64,000 bases of DNA from Amphiura filiformis. Lineage: Eukaryota; Echinodermata; Ophiuroidea; Amphilepidida; Amphiuridae. How positions within the stretch are numbered: the first letter of the stretch is position 1; the number at the start of each line of letters is the position of its first letter. A model generated the notes under the pieces. It had not been told where the DNA came from. It worked only from the letters and a program-made list of their open reading frames with translations, and did no database searches. Below, in pieces: positions 24,818 through 37,500 of this stretch. Where the stretch lies: positions 8,819,815-8,883,814 of the forward strand of contig NC_092637.1 of assembly GCF_039555335.1 (NCBI RefSeq), read 5' to 3'. The position numbers and the translations under genes are program-made.

Positions 24818-25436
24818 GCCCTTTGTCCGAAAATCAGTTCTAATCATGCTAATAGCTGCTACTATTGCTACTATTAGTATAGTTCTCCTGTCAAAATTTA
24901 AATTGAGTGCCTCCCACACTCTGTCTTGAACGAGGAAGTATGACATCACCTCATCAAATATTCATGATTTACTTTGCAGAGAGAATATAATCGCCCGCTA
25001 ATTGGGTTATAACATTTTTTAGTGGGTGAAGCTTTGAATACTTAAATTATTTAGAACATGTAAGCAGTAATCATTCTGATTTTTTAAGTCTATAAAATTC
25101 AACACTGACTGGTCTCGTAGCTTCAATTATCTTTATTATTTTTCTAACATTGTCTAACATTTATAAGGACGTTTAGACATACACAGAATTACAAAGGCAA
25201 ATTAAAATTTTTGATTATTCCTTCAATGAAAATGAAACGGACCTACAGTGACTGGCTCGTTCTCATAAGTGATTTTAGGATTGATAGAAGCTTTTATTTT
25301 GGAAAAAATAATGCTAATTTTGTTATTCAATAATTATTTAAATCATTTTAAATATTATTTAAATGGCTAATAATTGAAACTAGTGTCCAAAAAGTGCGAA
25401 ATAAATTGTTGTAAATAAAAATAAGAGTCATTAAAT

Positions 25437-25448
25437 CCAAAATGGCCG
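25437..25448 (+). promoter_or_regulatory. YY1-like site overlapping the TCERG1 start codon
   Basis: CCAAAATGGCCG spans the ATG at 25442. YY1 sites of AAnATGGC type often overlap start regions of housekeeping genes and set the transcription start just upstream. The start context is also strong, with A at -3 and G at +4. This is a motif match only. Confidence 0.35.
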
Positions 25449-25578
25449 ACGACGCTGGAAAGGAACTCGAAAATGGGACTGAAAATGACTCATCTGCAGA
25501 GCAAAACGAAGCTCAGTTAGGTTCTGCTAATGATGACTCAAAACCAGATTATGTCCCCGATCGTGGTGGTCGTGGCAG
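25442..25578 (+). CDS. TCERG1: TCERG1 exon 1
   Basis: Start codon exon, residues 1-45 plus two bases. It encodes an acidic start ([17 protein letters not shown]) and ends in an Arg/Gly stretch (DRGGRGR across the junction). Donor GTAAAT. The 4.3-kb intron 1 follows. Confidence 0.85.
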
Positions 25579-28500
25579 GTAAATATTATTATTTTGAAAA
25601 ATTGTTTTATAGGGAGTTTGATTCATTCAGTCGTCGCACACACACACGCACGCCTGGACACTGGACATGCATGCTGAACATGCTGGACCTGGCACCCTCA
25701 CTCACACAGCTCACATCGGGCCTCACCTACCCGAACGTAGTGGGTAAACACTGCACCCCCCCCCCCACCCCCGCGGCAGCGAGCTGCGGGGCTAGTACAT
25801 TTAGTCGCATCAAAATCTCAGACAGTAGCCCGAGGTACTCACACCTCCATCATGCCATCACTAGCCTAAAATAAAATTGAAGAAACCTCAAAAAGGAAGC
25901 GGGACTGGAGGGGACGTGAAACATGTTTATTTTTTTATTTGGCCTAAGTAACCTAGAAAAAGTATTTAATTTGTGTACTTCGTCCAATGCGTCACATCGT
26001 GAAACATTCATCTACTACGCTTGTTATTCCGTGACTAATGCGAATGCACGTCGAGGTGTACAACACCAACGGCAACGCTACTCGACACATCCATTAGCAA
26101 GGTTATCTGTGTACAACAGCTTACTAATGCACAGCCACACAAAAAGTATATTCCATGATGTACACAAATTAAATAATTTTTCTATGATTCTATCTATAGC
26201 TAAAATAATAGTTTCTCGATCATAAGACTAAGTATGAATGTACTGCGTGCACTACGCAATGTTGCAATTTTAGTGGAATGACACGATAGCGCATTCAATT
26301 GTGCACGCACAAGAAATGTCACGGTACGGAGACCTTTCGAAGCGTGTGTGCACTGTGTGGTAGCATTGCCGTTGTACGCTCGGCGCAAAATGTGTCATTG
26401 CGTCACTTGCATGCCAAATGAGCTCTCATGATCGAGAAACATTATTTTAGCTATACTAGTACTTAGTATTACTATTAGAGCCAAGTAACAAAAATAATTA
26501 TTTAATATTTTTGTTATTATGTTATTTTATGCAAAGTGTTTGTCAACACATCGTAAAATTGGGCACGGGAGTCCCCTAATATTTTTCTTATTTCTTCAAA
26601 GCCCTATCACTAGTTAAAAAGAAAGTGTTTGCACTGTGTAGTCTGTGTTTATAAATCAATGATAACCAAGAACTTGTCAGATGAAACGGCAAATTCATTT
26701 CCTATTTCCTTTTATATTTTTTGCTGTAAAATGATAAAATCATGAAATTCTGAGTCAAATTTGCATGCACGTATTTTGGTAGCGAGCCCTGGGGTAAAAG
26801 CAGGCGGCCAAAACGAAGGGCGACAGAAGAAGAAGGGCGGCAAAAAGAATTAATAAAGAAAAAAAGGCGGAAAAAATTTGAAAAGTATAAAAAAAAATTG
26901 AAAAAATTGTACTATACATCAAAATGTGTTGCTTATCCTTTTTCTTTCTTTTTTTCTTTCTTTTTTTTTGCTCTTCACTTTTTCAAACCACCGAAAAAAA
27001 AATTGGGTCAACCTTTTTGGGCTGTTGAGGAAGGGGCGGCAAAATTTAATTTTCTTCAGCCCCCCAGGGTAGGAGCGGCCACGGTACGCCGCTGAATTGT
27101 ATGTATTTTTTTAGCCAAGAAGAAGAGATCAATGATACTTTGTTTAAGGGGGTACTACACCCCTGGCCAATTTTTTGCCTATTTTTGCATTTTTCTCAAA
27201 AATTATAGCACATTGGTGACAAGTAAGATATTGTATATTATAGGGGCAAGGACTACAAGTACTGTACTGAAAATTCTACAACTCAAAGCAAGTAGTTATT
27301 GATTTATTGATCAAATAGTGGTTTTCCTCATTTTTGACTGTAACTCCACAACTGTTGTCTGTGCTGAAATAAAATTTCCAGTGCAGTAGTTGTAGTCCTT
27401 GCCCTATAATATACATAGCTTACTTGTTCCCAATGCGCTATAATTTTTGAGAAAAATGCAAAAATAGGCACAAAATTGGGCAGGGGTGTAGTACCCCCTT
27501 AATGTGAATGCTATTTTAACCTTGTCGTAATATTACCCAGTAACCTTTACCTAGGGCTGCTAAGAATACGCAATTGCATTGTTTGCGCCCGCAATTTTGT
27601 TTTTTTTTTTTTGCGATTTTTAATTTTTTTTTCGCGGAGTTGGAGAGTCCCTGGACCTAACATCAAGTGTTACCATCATTAAAAAAAAAAATTACAAAAA
27701 AAAAAAAATATAGACTTGTGTACAAAGCCAATGCATTTTTATATCTTCAATAGACTATGGCTATGCAGTGAACACTAGTTACAAATCGGTCCCATTTGGA
27801 TACAAACTTGTAATGTTTTGGTAACTTTTTTCCAATTTTTTAAAAATCAACCACAAATGATTGCAGTACTTCACTCTAGGTCAAGGGACTCTATAAATCC
27901 GCAAAAATTTTGTTTTTAACGCAATTTTTTTTTTTTTTAACGCAATTTTTTTTTTTTTTTCCAAATTTTTTTTAATGATGGTAGCATTTGATGTTAGGTC
28001 CAGGGACTCTCCAATTTTTTTTTTTTTTTTTTAGATTTTGCGTTTTTAGCGGGAAATCATGGATTTTTGCGTTTTTTGGAAAATCGGGGTGCGTTTTTTG
28101 GCCTCCAAAATCGCGTATTAGCAGGCCTACCTTTACCCAACCCAAATTGCAAAGATCATTTGGATTAAACAATATACATGTACAGACCTGGAAAAAATGT
28201 GGAAAGTGGGAAGCTCCTTCCCAGGAAATTTGGAGGTTTAGAGGGAAATTAAGGTCCTTAAACAAAGAAGTACGGTACATTTGAATTTGGAGGGAAATTT
28301 GTCTTTTTGAAGGGCAATTTTGATCATCTTCCAGGGATATTTTAATTTTTTCCAGCCCTGTACATGTATGCACATCAGGGTTTACTTTAACGCACAAAAC
28401 ATGCGTATTTATGCATTTAGGCACTTTTCTGACTCCTTCAAATCCATAGTCCCAAAGTCCAATGCATACAAAATCTTGAAAACGTACGCGTTCAGATATT

Positions 28501-31500
28501 GCAAGATTTGAATCTAGAAACACCTGATATTGTGCATTTATTCTCGGGTTTTGGGACCTAAAGGCTTTATTGGACCGTCATTTCACAATTTTCGGCTTTT
28601 CAACTGTTCAAACTTAAATTTTACACAGTAATAGAGCCAAAATGGTCCACCAAATCGCTTCAATTAGATCTTCATTTTGCAAAATTTTCCAAGTTCTAAG
28701 GGGGGAACACCACCCTGCGTAATTGACAAACAAATGCATGGCCACTTTCACTTCTACTTTCGACATTTGCCAATTTATGTTTAACACAATTTATAGGCCT
28801 ACCATAATAGGGAAAACTTGCCGTCCACGAAAGACTCCATGGACTGCTCATTTCACAAATGTTCGGCTTTGTTAAACTAAAATTTTACACATTAGTGCCA
28901 AAATGATCCACCAAATTGCTTCAATTAGGTCTTCATTTTGCAAAGGTTTCTTACTTCTCAGGGGGCATTTTTAAATATTATTATTTTCTTCTAAAATTGC
29001 CCCCACCCCCTTCTGACTGCTCTAGATCCGCCACTGCTCCAAACAGTGGAGTAGATTTCTTTTTGACTCGGGGAGGGGGTGAAAAAAAATGTCTTGAAGT
29101 ATAGTGAATCCAGCACCTTTTGGAGAAAGAATAAGTTTATGGTACAAAATGTTTTGCCATTTTGCAAAAATGTGCACTTTTGGGGCTAAAATGGCCAAAT
29201 ATGAGGTTAATTTGGTCAGAAACCCATATACAGGCATCAACATTGGGGGATGATTGTATGGATCATCCCCTGGCAAAATATTGGGGGAGATTCCTATATG
29301 GCTCCAAAAACATGTATATTGTTAAAAATGTCTTCAAAAATAATATTATAAAAATACCCCTTGGGCAATGTTTTTGACTCCTTCAGAGGAAAAATTCACA
29401 ATTGAAAGGGTTAAAAAAATTTGAAAATACCCCTTCAGCAAAATGCTTAAAGAAAACCCTGATGCACATTTGCTAAATAATAATAGCCCAAGTTGAGCTT
29501 TAAGGGGGTACTACACCCCTCAATAAATTTGTGACTATTTTTGCATTTTTCTCAAAAACTAATAACACCCTGGTAACAAAAGTTATGTATATTATAGGGG
29601 CAAGGAATCCGATTACTACACTGGAATTTCAGTGACCCAAGACAAGTGGTTCGACACTTGTGATAGAAAATGAGGTACCACTAGGATGACCTCATTTCCT
29701 ATCATATTTACTGAACCGCTTGTCTTGATTCACTGAAATTTCAGTGTAGTAATTGGATTCCTTGCCCCAATAATATACATAACTTTTGTTACCAGTGTAG
29801 TATTAGTTTTTGAGAAAAATGCAAAATTAGTTACAAATTTACCACAGGGGTGTAGTACCCCCTTAACTAACAGTTGATTGAATTTTCTTATCGAATATTG
29901 CAGATTCCAAGGACTTGGCTACCGAGGGCCACCACCACCTCATCACAGATTCCGTGGTCCACCAGGGGGTATGCCCCCAATGGGGCGTGGTCCATTCCCT
30001 CCATTCAGGGGTGGTCCACCCATGAGAGGCCCACCACCCCCTCACAGGATGCCGCGTGGTATGCCACCCTATGATCCCAACATGCCACAAGGTCCACCGC
30101 TGGGAGGGCTACTACCGCCACCATTCAACATGCCTCCTAATATGCAAGGGGTAAGTCTCATCAAACCTAAACACGATACTGATATAAATAACTAGATGTA
30201 TGTAGATATTACCTTTTGACTCTGTACATGAATTTTAGTAAAAGTACAAGAAGTTTAGACATTGATTGGCTTCCATTGTTACATGATCTACCGTATTCAT
30301 TCCAATAAGCGCCCAGGGCGCTTAACAAAATCATTTTGGGTGGGCGCTTTTTTTACATTGTTTTTAGTCATCAATCACCGTCTGAAAGTATTTAGTTACT
30401 CACAGTTAGTGCGCCCTCACAAAGTGTGTATTATATAATTATTAATATTATATTGACAATGTTTTTGAGGGCGCACTAACAAAGATGGCCGGCGCCAGAA
30501 AATACGATTTTGAGTTAGAAAATCCTCAAACTTGGCCTTTTAAAGGCATTTGCAGGTGGTTATTGTGAAGTATTTTTAATATCTATACGTCTGCCCACTA
30601 TGAAATAGCGTCATAATTTAATTTTGGTGCACATTTTGGATACTTTTGATGCATGTAAATTCACTCGACAGGTAAGCTTACTGGAAGAATTTTGACAACA
30701 TTGGATGGGCGGTTAATAATTTCATATTGTGTTTGTTGCAAAGTCGCTGGGTGGGCGCTTATTGGGGCATGGGCGGTTATTGGAACGAATACGGTAACTG
30801 TCTGCTCTGCATCATGTTAACCCCCTGAGCACTACCTGCCAATCTAACATTGCATCTGATTGGTCAATTACATGATATCTTCACTTTAATCACCAATCAG
30901 AATGGAGCTTTGCAAATAATTCACCCCAATTTGTTTGTGTGGTGAAATTATTCTAACAATGTTGCTGATTGGGCCAATTGATAATGATAATGAAAACTTC
31001 TTTTTGGCCAATCGCCAGGTAGTTCTCATGGGGTTAATAAATTTATCATTGGAAAAAGTTGTGTACTATTAACTTGGTGCCAATTTGATCACTTCCAATC
31101 TGTTCATCACAGAGACCACCTCTTCTACCACCACCTGGTATGGGTATGCCTCCACCGTTGATGCCACCGCCTATGGGGATGCCCCCAACCAGTACCCCAG
31201 CAGTACCACCACCCAATGATGTAGCAGCCATTGTGTCGGATCCAAATCAGGACTTCTGGGTGGAAAATACAACCCCGCAAGGAAAGGTAGGTCTAACAAG
31301 TATGAATTTAGCTCAAACCATTACCATTAAAGCACTGAATTTGTAATCATAAACACTAGAAATTTCCATGGACTATGTTGTCAGAGTGGAAATTCATATA
31401 TTGCATTGAAAAGTGTTCAACAAATAAGCACTCCTCTGTAGTGCACACTCATTCTGTTGCTTGGAGTCCGCAATGTTGAAAACTGTGGAACTTTTTAGCC

Positions 31501-34500
31501 ATTTGAAGCATCCAATTTTTCATGCTTCTGTGAATTTGTTGATACTTTTTCAATACTAAAATGCACCCACTCTAGCCTGAGATTTTTTTTTATGAGGGGA
31601 CCTACATTCAACATTCATTTCTGGAAGTTTTCAGTATGTGAGAGAAAATAGCCATTTCATCATTTCATGCATCAAATCAAAATCAGTACTTTGAATTAGT
31701 ATTTCTATTCTTGAGGTTATTGGTGTTTCTATTTTATATAATCTTATCACAGACATACTTCTACCATGCTAAAACCAGAGAATCTAAATGGACAAAACCA
31801 GAGAATGTCAAAGTCGTCAAACAGTCTGACCTCCAAGCTTACGCAGCTGCAGCAGGTGTTGCCACGGCAACGACAACAGCGACAGCAACCACGACTGGGG
31901 CATCTACAGCATCGGCAACATCAACGACGACACAGGCAGCTGCTGATGGTGCTTCACAGGGTGACAGCGCTGCTGCAGTGACTACGACATCAAGTGAAAC
32001 CATTGCAACTGGTAGGTCACTGTAATTATTATTTTGTTAAAAACCCTGTATCAGCTTATTTACTTGTTGAGGGTGCAAATAGATAGATTGGTGTATCACT
32101 ATGGACCACAATGGCCTCATCCCAATGGCATAGTTCAATAACCTCAATAAAACAATCATAGAGCAAAATTTGACCTTAAGTTGCAGAGTATGAGTTTTTG
32201 TACCCAAATTTTTAAAGGTCATTCAATGAATGTACAAACGTATAGGAGTTAAAGAACTGTGCCCTGATAGATGAGCATGTTGTGGATCCTATTGTATGGG
32301 CTATTACCTCTCTCCATGCGGGTATTGACTGCAGACGGCAAGTTTCGAAAATTCAAAAATGAACATTTTTATGATCATATTTGGAATCAGCATGAAAAAT
32401 GCATTAAAATGAGTACAAACAAGGCTAGTATTGGTTCAGTGGTTCTTAAGATAGCTTATGATTTTTTGAGAATACATCTCAAAACTTGTGACTTTTTATG
32501 TTGAAGCCTATGACTAGCATGCAGAGCATTAATTGATCTCAAATTCACTATTCTGTTCTTTTCAGCCACACCAATAGAAACAGCTACAACAACCATTCCA
32601 ACAACTACCAGTACTCCCTCTGCTGCCATTACAACAAGTGTGAATACTCCTACTCAATCACAACCATCGATGCCTAACAGTAACATGCTACCACCACCTA
32701 CATCTAATAACCCAATGTTTAACAGACCCCCCATGGGAAATAGACCCCCCATGGGTGGCCCCCCTGGGTTGATGGGAATGCCGCCATTTGGTATGATGCC
32801 ACCAAACTTTCCACGACTACCGGGAATGCCGCCAATGCCCTTTCCAGGAGGTCCAGGTAAATAATACTTTGAGGTAGTGTTGTCATTGACAAAGAAATTG
32901 CTGACACATCAACTTAAATCAGAATACATCTGCCGATTAGCCAAAATGAATATTGTGTCGAATTTTGAACCAATCAAGGAGGGTATTTATAAGATCATCT
33001 GCAAATGCAAGTATGACCATAAATAGTTCAAAGCCTAGTCATAATTGGCAATTGGAATGAGCATTTCAAGTTATCAACCAATCAGAAATGCTGTTAGATG
33101 ACCAGTAGTGTCCAGGGGGTTAAAATCTAAATAAAGATCACCAGGAAATTAGTACTTAACTTTTCATATTTTTACCACTCCACAGGTATGATGCCTGGAA
33201 TGCCTCCTGGTATTCCACCAGGTCTATTCCCTCCCTCTGGATTCCCTGGTGGTTTCCCAAGGCTGCCATTTATGGGTGTGCCAGGAGGTGCAGGTCCTAA
33301 GAGCGAATGGTCAGAATTTAAGACCGCTGATGGTAGACCATATTATTACAACTCAAGGACGATGCAATCCACGTGGGAGAAGCCAAAAGAACTAGTGGAG
33401 TCCGAACAGAATGATGCTGGTGAGTAACACAATAACACTAGGTCTCTTCCATAGGTATTGTGGTAGCTTTGATTTATTTGCCTGGGGTCCATTTCACTAA
33501 ACTTTACGAAGCTTAGTAAGTCTCGAAATTGTTCGTAACTTTCGCTGAGTCGTAAGTCCATTTCACTAAACTTACTTACAAATGGTACTCTTCATAAGTA
33601 ATAATGATTTACTACAGGGACCCTTAAAGTTACGTCTATTATTCGGTGTTCGTAACTTTAAAAATAGTTACTTGAGTTACGAAGGGTTAAAAGTTTAGTG
33701 AAATGGATCCCAGGTCTTTTCCATTGTGGTAGCTTTGATTTATTTGCCTGGTCTTGTTTTGAGTTCACAGAACTTATTCCATCATTATTTATAGAATTGA
33801 GCATTATGCCACAAGCATTAATTTTGCCTGTCCCAGGAGCAAACTGCCTGTCCAAAATGACAGGTGGACAGATGGGTGGCTAGCTATACTTTGATCAGCT
33901 CGCAATCGGCGAGAATTGTTAGGCTTTTATCACTACGCTGATAGACTATGCCATAGTCGAATTTTATTAAAAATATGTTATTATTAGTCATGATGAACCC
34001 ATTTCGTTGAACTCAAAATTATACTGATGTTTATTAAAATTAAAGTATTCAATAGTAAAATGGTCATAAAGAATTAAGAATATCAGATGATTAGTGACAA
34101 TAAAAGTAATTGAATGCAACATTATCTTGCATAATTATAATGGCTCACTTTAATACTGAACAATTATCTTCCAGTTTATTGATAGCAAACCACGAAAATC
34201 CGACTATGAACTTTGAATTTTAAGCAGAACTTTGCCCCGGGACTTTGCTCTCTAAAAACACACTGTCAAGCATACTTGTTTATCAGTCCATTAACCACAA
34301 GTACTAAGCATGGTATAGTACAAGACGCCGCTAGATGTTTGATGAGAGATTAACTTTCGTGTCAACACAAAAGCGCCGCAAATACCACAGATAGTTGTGT
34401 ACGGTGTAGTTAATGGTAATGGCGCGGGACCGGAAGATTTAAACCATAGCAAGATATGGGCGACCAATCACAAGGCAGATCCATTTAAAGATGCATTACA

Positions 34501-37500
34501 TCATGGCCAATTTTAGTTAGGCCAGAAATTGGCCTAACTCTCCATAGAGTCCCGTGTTAAAAATCTTAACCGCAAGGCAAAGTCAGTAGTCCACTTGGGA
34601 AGCTAACAAACAGAGAGAGTGCGGTGACTGAAAAGATCAGATACAGATGTGAAAATCTATCAGTTGCACACAAATCAATATAAATCAGAGTTTTATGCTT
34701 AAATGTAATAGCCAGAGTATGCAAAATGGGCAAGTGGACTACGGAGAAGTCTACTATGCTGAGAGAGTGATATGGTTGAAATGTTTGGTCTATTGTCCGT
34801 ATTAAATAAAGTAGACGAAGTATAGGACCAGAATAAATAATTTGTAATACTGATATTCGTGATGGAATTTATAAATATTAATTCTGCTAAGCTATAAGGC
34901 CCGTCGATTACGAGCTGATCAAACTATAACGCCCTGTCGCAAGTGGGTATAGAGTTTTTGTTTCTTGGCTGCTTGCACTTACGAAACTTTTGGGACTGGA
35001 CCTCATTTACAAATGATGCTGACTTTGCCTTTGGACATAGTATAGTTAAACCTTGTCATAGCTGTGAACTAACAATGTATATATTTGCACCATTCAATGC
35101 AGCCAAGGAAAACGGCAAGACAGAAGCAAAAGATAAAGACGAGAGAGCTGTCAAAGAAACAAAAGAGGAAGAGACTAAGACTAACGAGGACAAAGATGAT
35201 GCGATGGAAATCGACGACGAAGGAGAGGAAGACAAAAAAGAGCCAAAGAAAGAAGAGCCAAAGGTATGCTATGTTAAGTGTAATTTGACTCGTTTAAGGA
35301 ATCAACACATTGGTGCTGTTCTCCCTTGGTTCCCAGGTGGCACAAAGGCTATACATATAATTAGAGAATAAAGGTATTGTTTTTAGCCACTGGGGTGCAT
35401 CTATCGTCTCATATAACACGGGTGACATTATTATTTTAAGTAAAAGAATGAGGCAAAGCTGAGTTGTTTTACACCAAAAATAATGATGTCGCCTGTGTTA
35501 TATGAGACAATAGATGCACAACAGCGGCTAAAAGCAATACCTTTATTCTTATTCTTAAACACTTCAATATCATAAGTATTACAAATTGTAATCAAATTAA
35601 ATCCTACATTTTACAAGGAATTACCTATGGCTTAAAATCGATCAGTCCCGTTGTTGCTAGTGCCTCTGATTGGTTCAAATAGCAAGTATGGGTATTGCGT
35701 TGATGCACATGTGCTGACCCGTGTTGTATCGTGTCATATCACATGGGTATGAACCAATAAGATTGCAGGAGCGTTCTCAAGTGTTTAAGAATACACAATA
35801 AAAGCATCATTTAAAACCTTACATGAAAACGCATAAAAAATCAAAACAGTACTTTTTTGTTGCAAAAAAATATGTGGATTCAGGTTTCCAGAAGCCAAAC
35901 TTCAGGACTAACCCAGCACAGAAGGCTAGAACACAAGCACAGAGGCACTTGGGCTTTGCTGATTTCCAGCTCCTACCTTGCCCCCCCTGACTACGCTGTT
36001 TATTTCATCTCTTTGTATCTAATCTGTTACACTCTGTCTTTGGTGCAGGTTGAAGAGAAGAAGGAGGAAATTGAAACTAAGAAGGAAGAGACTGTGGACA
36101 AGTCTAAGCCGATAGCAACCAAACCTGTCCCTGGAACCCCATGGTAAGATTATGTCTTTACTCAAGTTTAGAGTTAGGATAGGTCAACCTACCGTATTTC
36201 CTCGCTATCTTGTGTAGTAATTAAGCTTGCCAAGTTGTTCACATGGTCGATAATAGTGAAGTGAACCAGAAGTCAGTGTTTTTAGTTCATAGTTTGTCAT
36301 TTCAGTGTGAGTTTTACGCTTACCTAATGATTTTAACAGGAATTATTGTTCTAAAAATGACCTCTAATAAATGCTCCCCATTTGGATAATGCAATGCCCC
36401 TAGGGGCGCTTATTTGAGGAAATACGGTATTTGATTTTGACATTGATATGTATAGTTAAAGACTGAGATAAAAGTGCATCTGATGTCAGGGCAAAGGCGC
36501 CCATGATTGGTTGCCGACCTGCATGAGTATGGCATTTTCTGTCTAGTTGTCAGAATTTCGGACGCGAACTAGTCTTTTTTTTATCTCTGTCTTTCATTAT
36601 AGCACTTCACCTAATTCAACAACCAAATGGGCTGTTCCATTTAAAATCCACCCTCCCCCGGTGGAAAGGAGTTTGGAAATATCTACCGCAGGAGAGTATG
36701 AATTTCAAACAAATGGAATGAGCTGTATGAATGTAGCTGCCCAATATGTTCGCTTCCATTTGAAATTCATACCCCCTGTGGATGATATTTCTAACATCTT
36801 CTACTGGGAAGAGTGGAGCTTTAAATCAGATGTGTCTCTGACTTCATCAGGACTGATGCCGTTTTTTGTTTCCTGTCTTGATATAGGTGCTGTGTGTGGA
36901 CAGGTGATGAGAGGGTGTTCTTTTTCAATCCCAGCACAAGACAATCATTATGGGAAAGACCAGAGGAGTTATTTGGACGTGCTGATGTGGATAGGATGAT
37001 CCTGGAGCCGCCACCTATCAATGACAAGGAGGAAGAGAAAGGTGTGTAAAGACTCCATAGAGAAACTCAACCTCATGTTTTGCTTGTCACCAAGGGCACA
37101 TACTGACTGTTCAAACCTCTTTTATCCGGCCATGATGGGACCAAGCATTGGCGGCATAAGTGAAAAATTTGGATGTGAATTATGTGCATTTTTGCATTTA
37201 ATGTCCAAAGTGCTAAATTTGAGACAGCAAAAGATGACTTAAGGGGGTACTACACCCCTGGCCAATTTTGTGCCTATTTTTGCATTTTTTTCAAAAATTA
37301 TAGTACATTGGTGACAAGTAAGATTTGTATATTATAGAGGCAAGGACTACAACTACTGTACTGAAAATTCAGCAACTCAAAGCTAGTAGTTATTGATTTA
37401 TTGATCAAATATTGGTTTTCCCTCATTTTTGACTGTAACTCCACAACAATAAATTTTCCAGTGCAGTAGTTGTAGTCCTTGCGCCTATAATATACATATC

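Noticed and set aside
27972-28523. 183-codon open frame on the minus strand in TCERG1 intron 1
   Set aside because: It crosses a homopolymer-rich inverted repeat (poly-Lys from A/T runs) and has no recognisable domain; the opposite strand is also open. Composition artefact.
31766-31981. Gln-rich reading of TCERG1 exon 4
   Set aside because: Out of frame with WW1; the Ala/Thr frame joins exons 3 and 5 correctly.
36547-36999. 150-codon open frame overlapping TCERG1 exon 9 in another frame
   Set aside because: Mostly MITE sequence running into the true WW3 exon out of frame.
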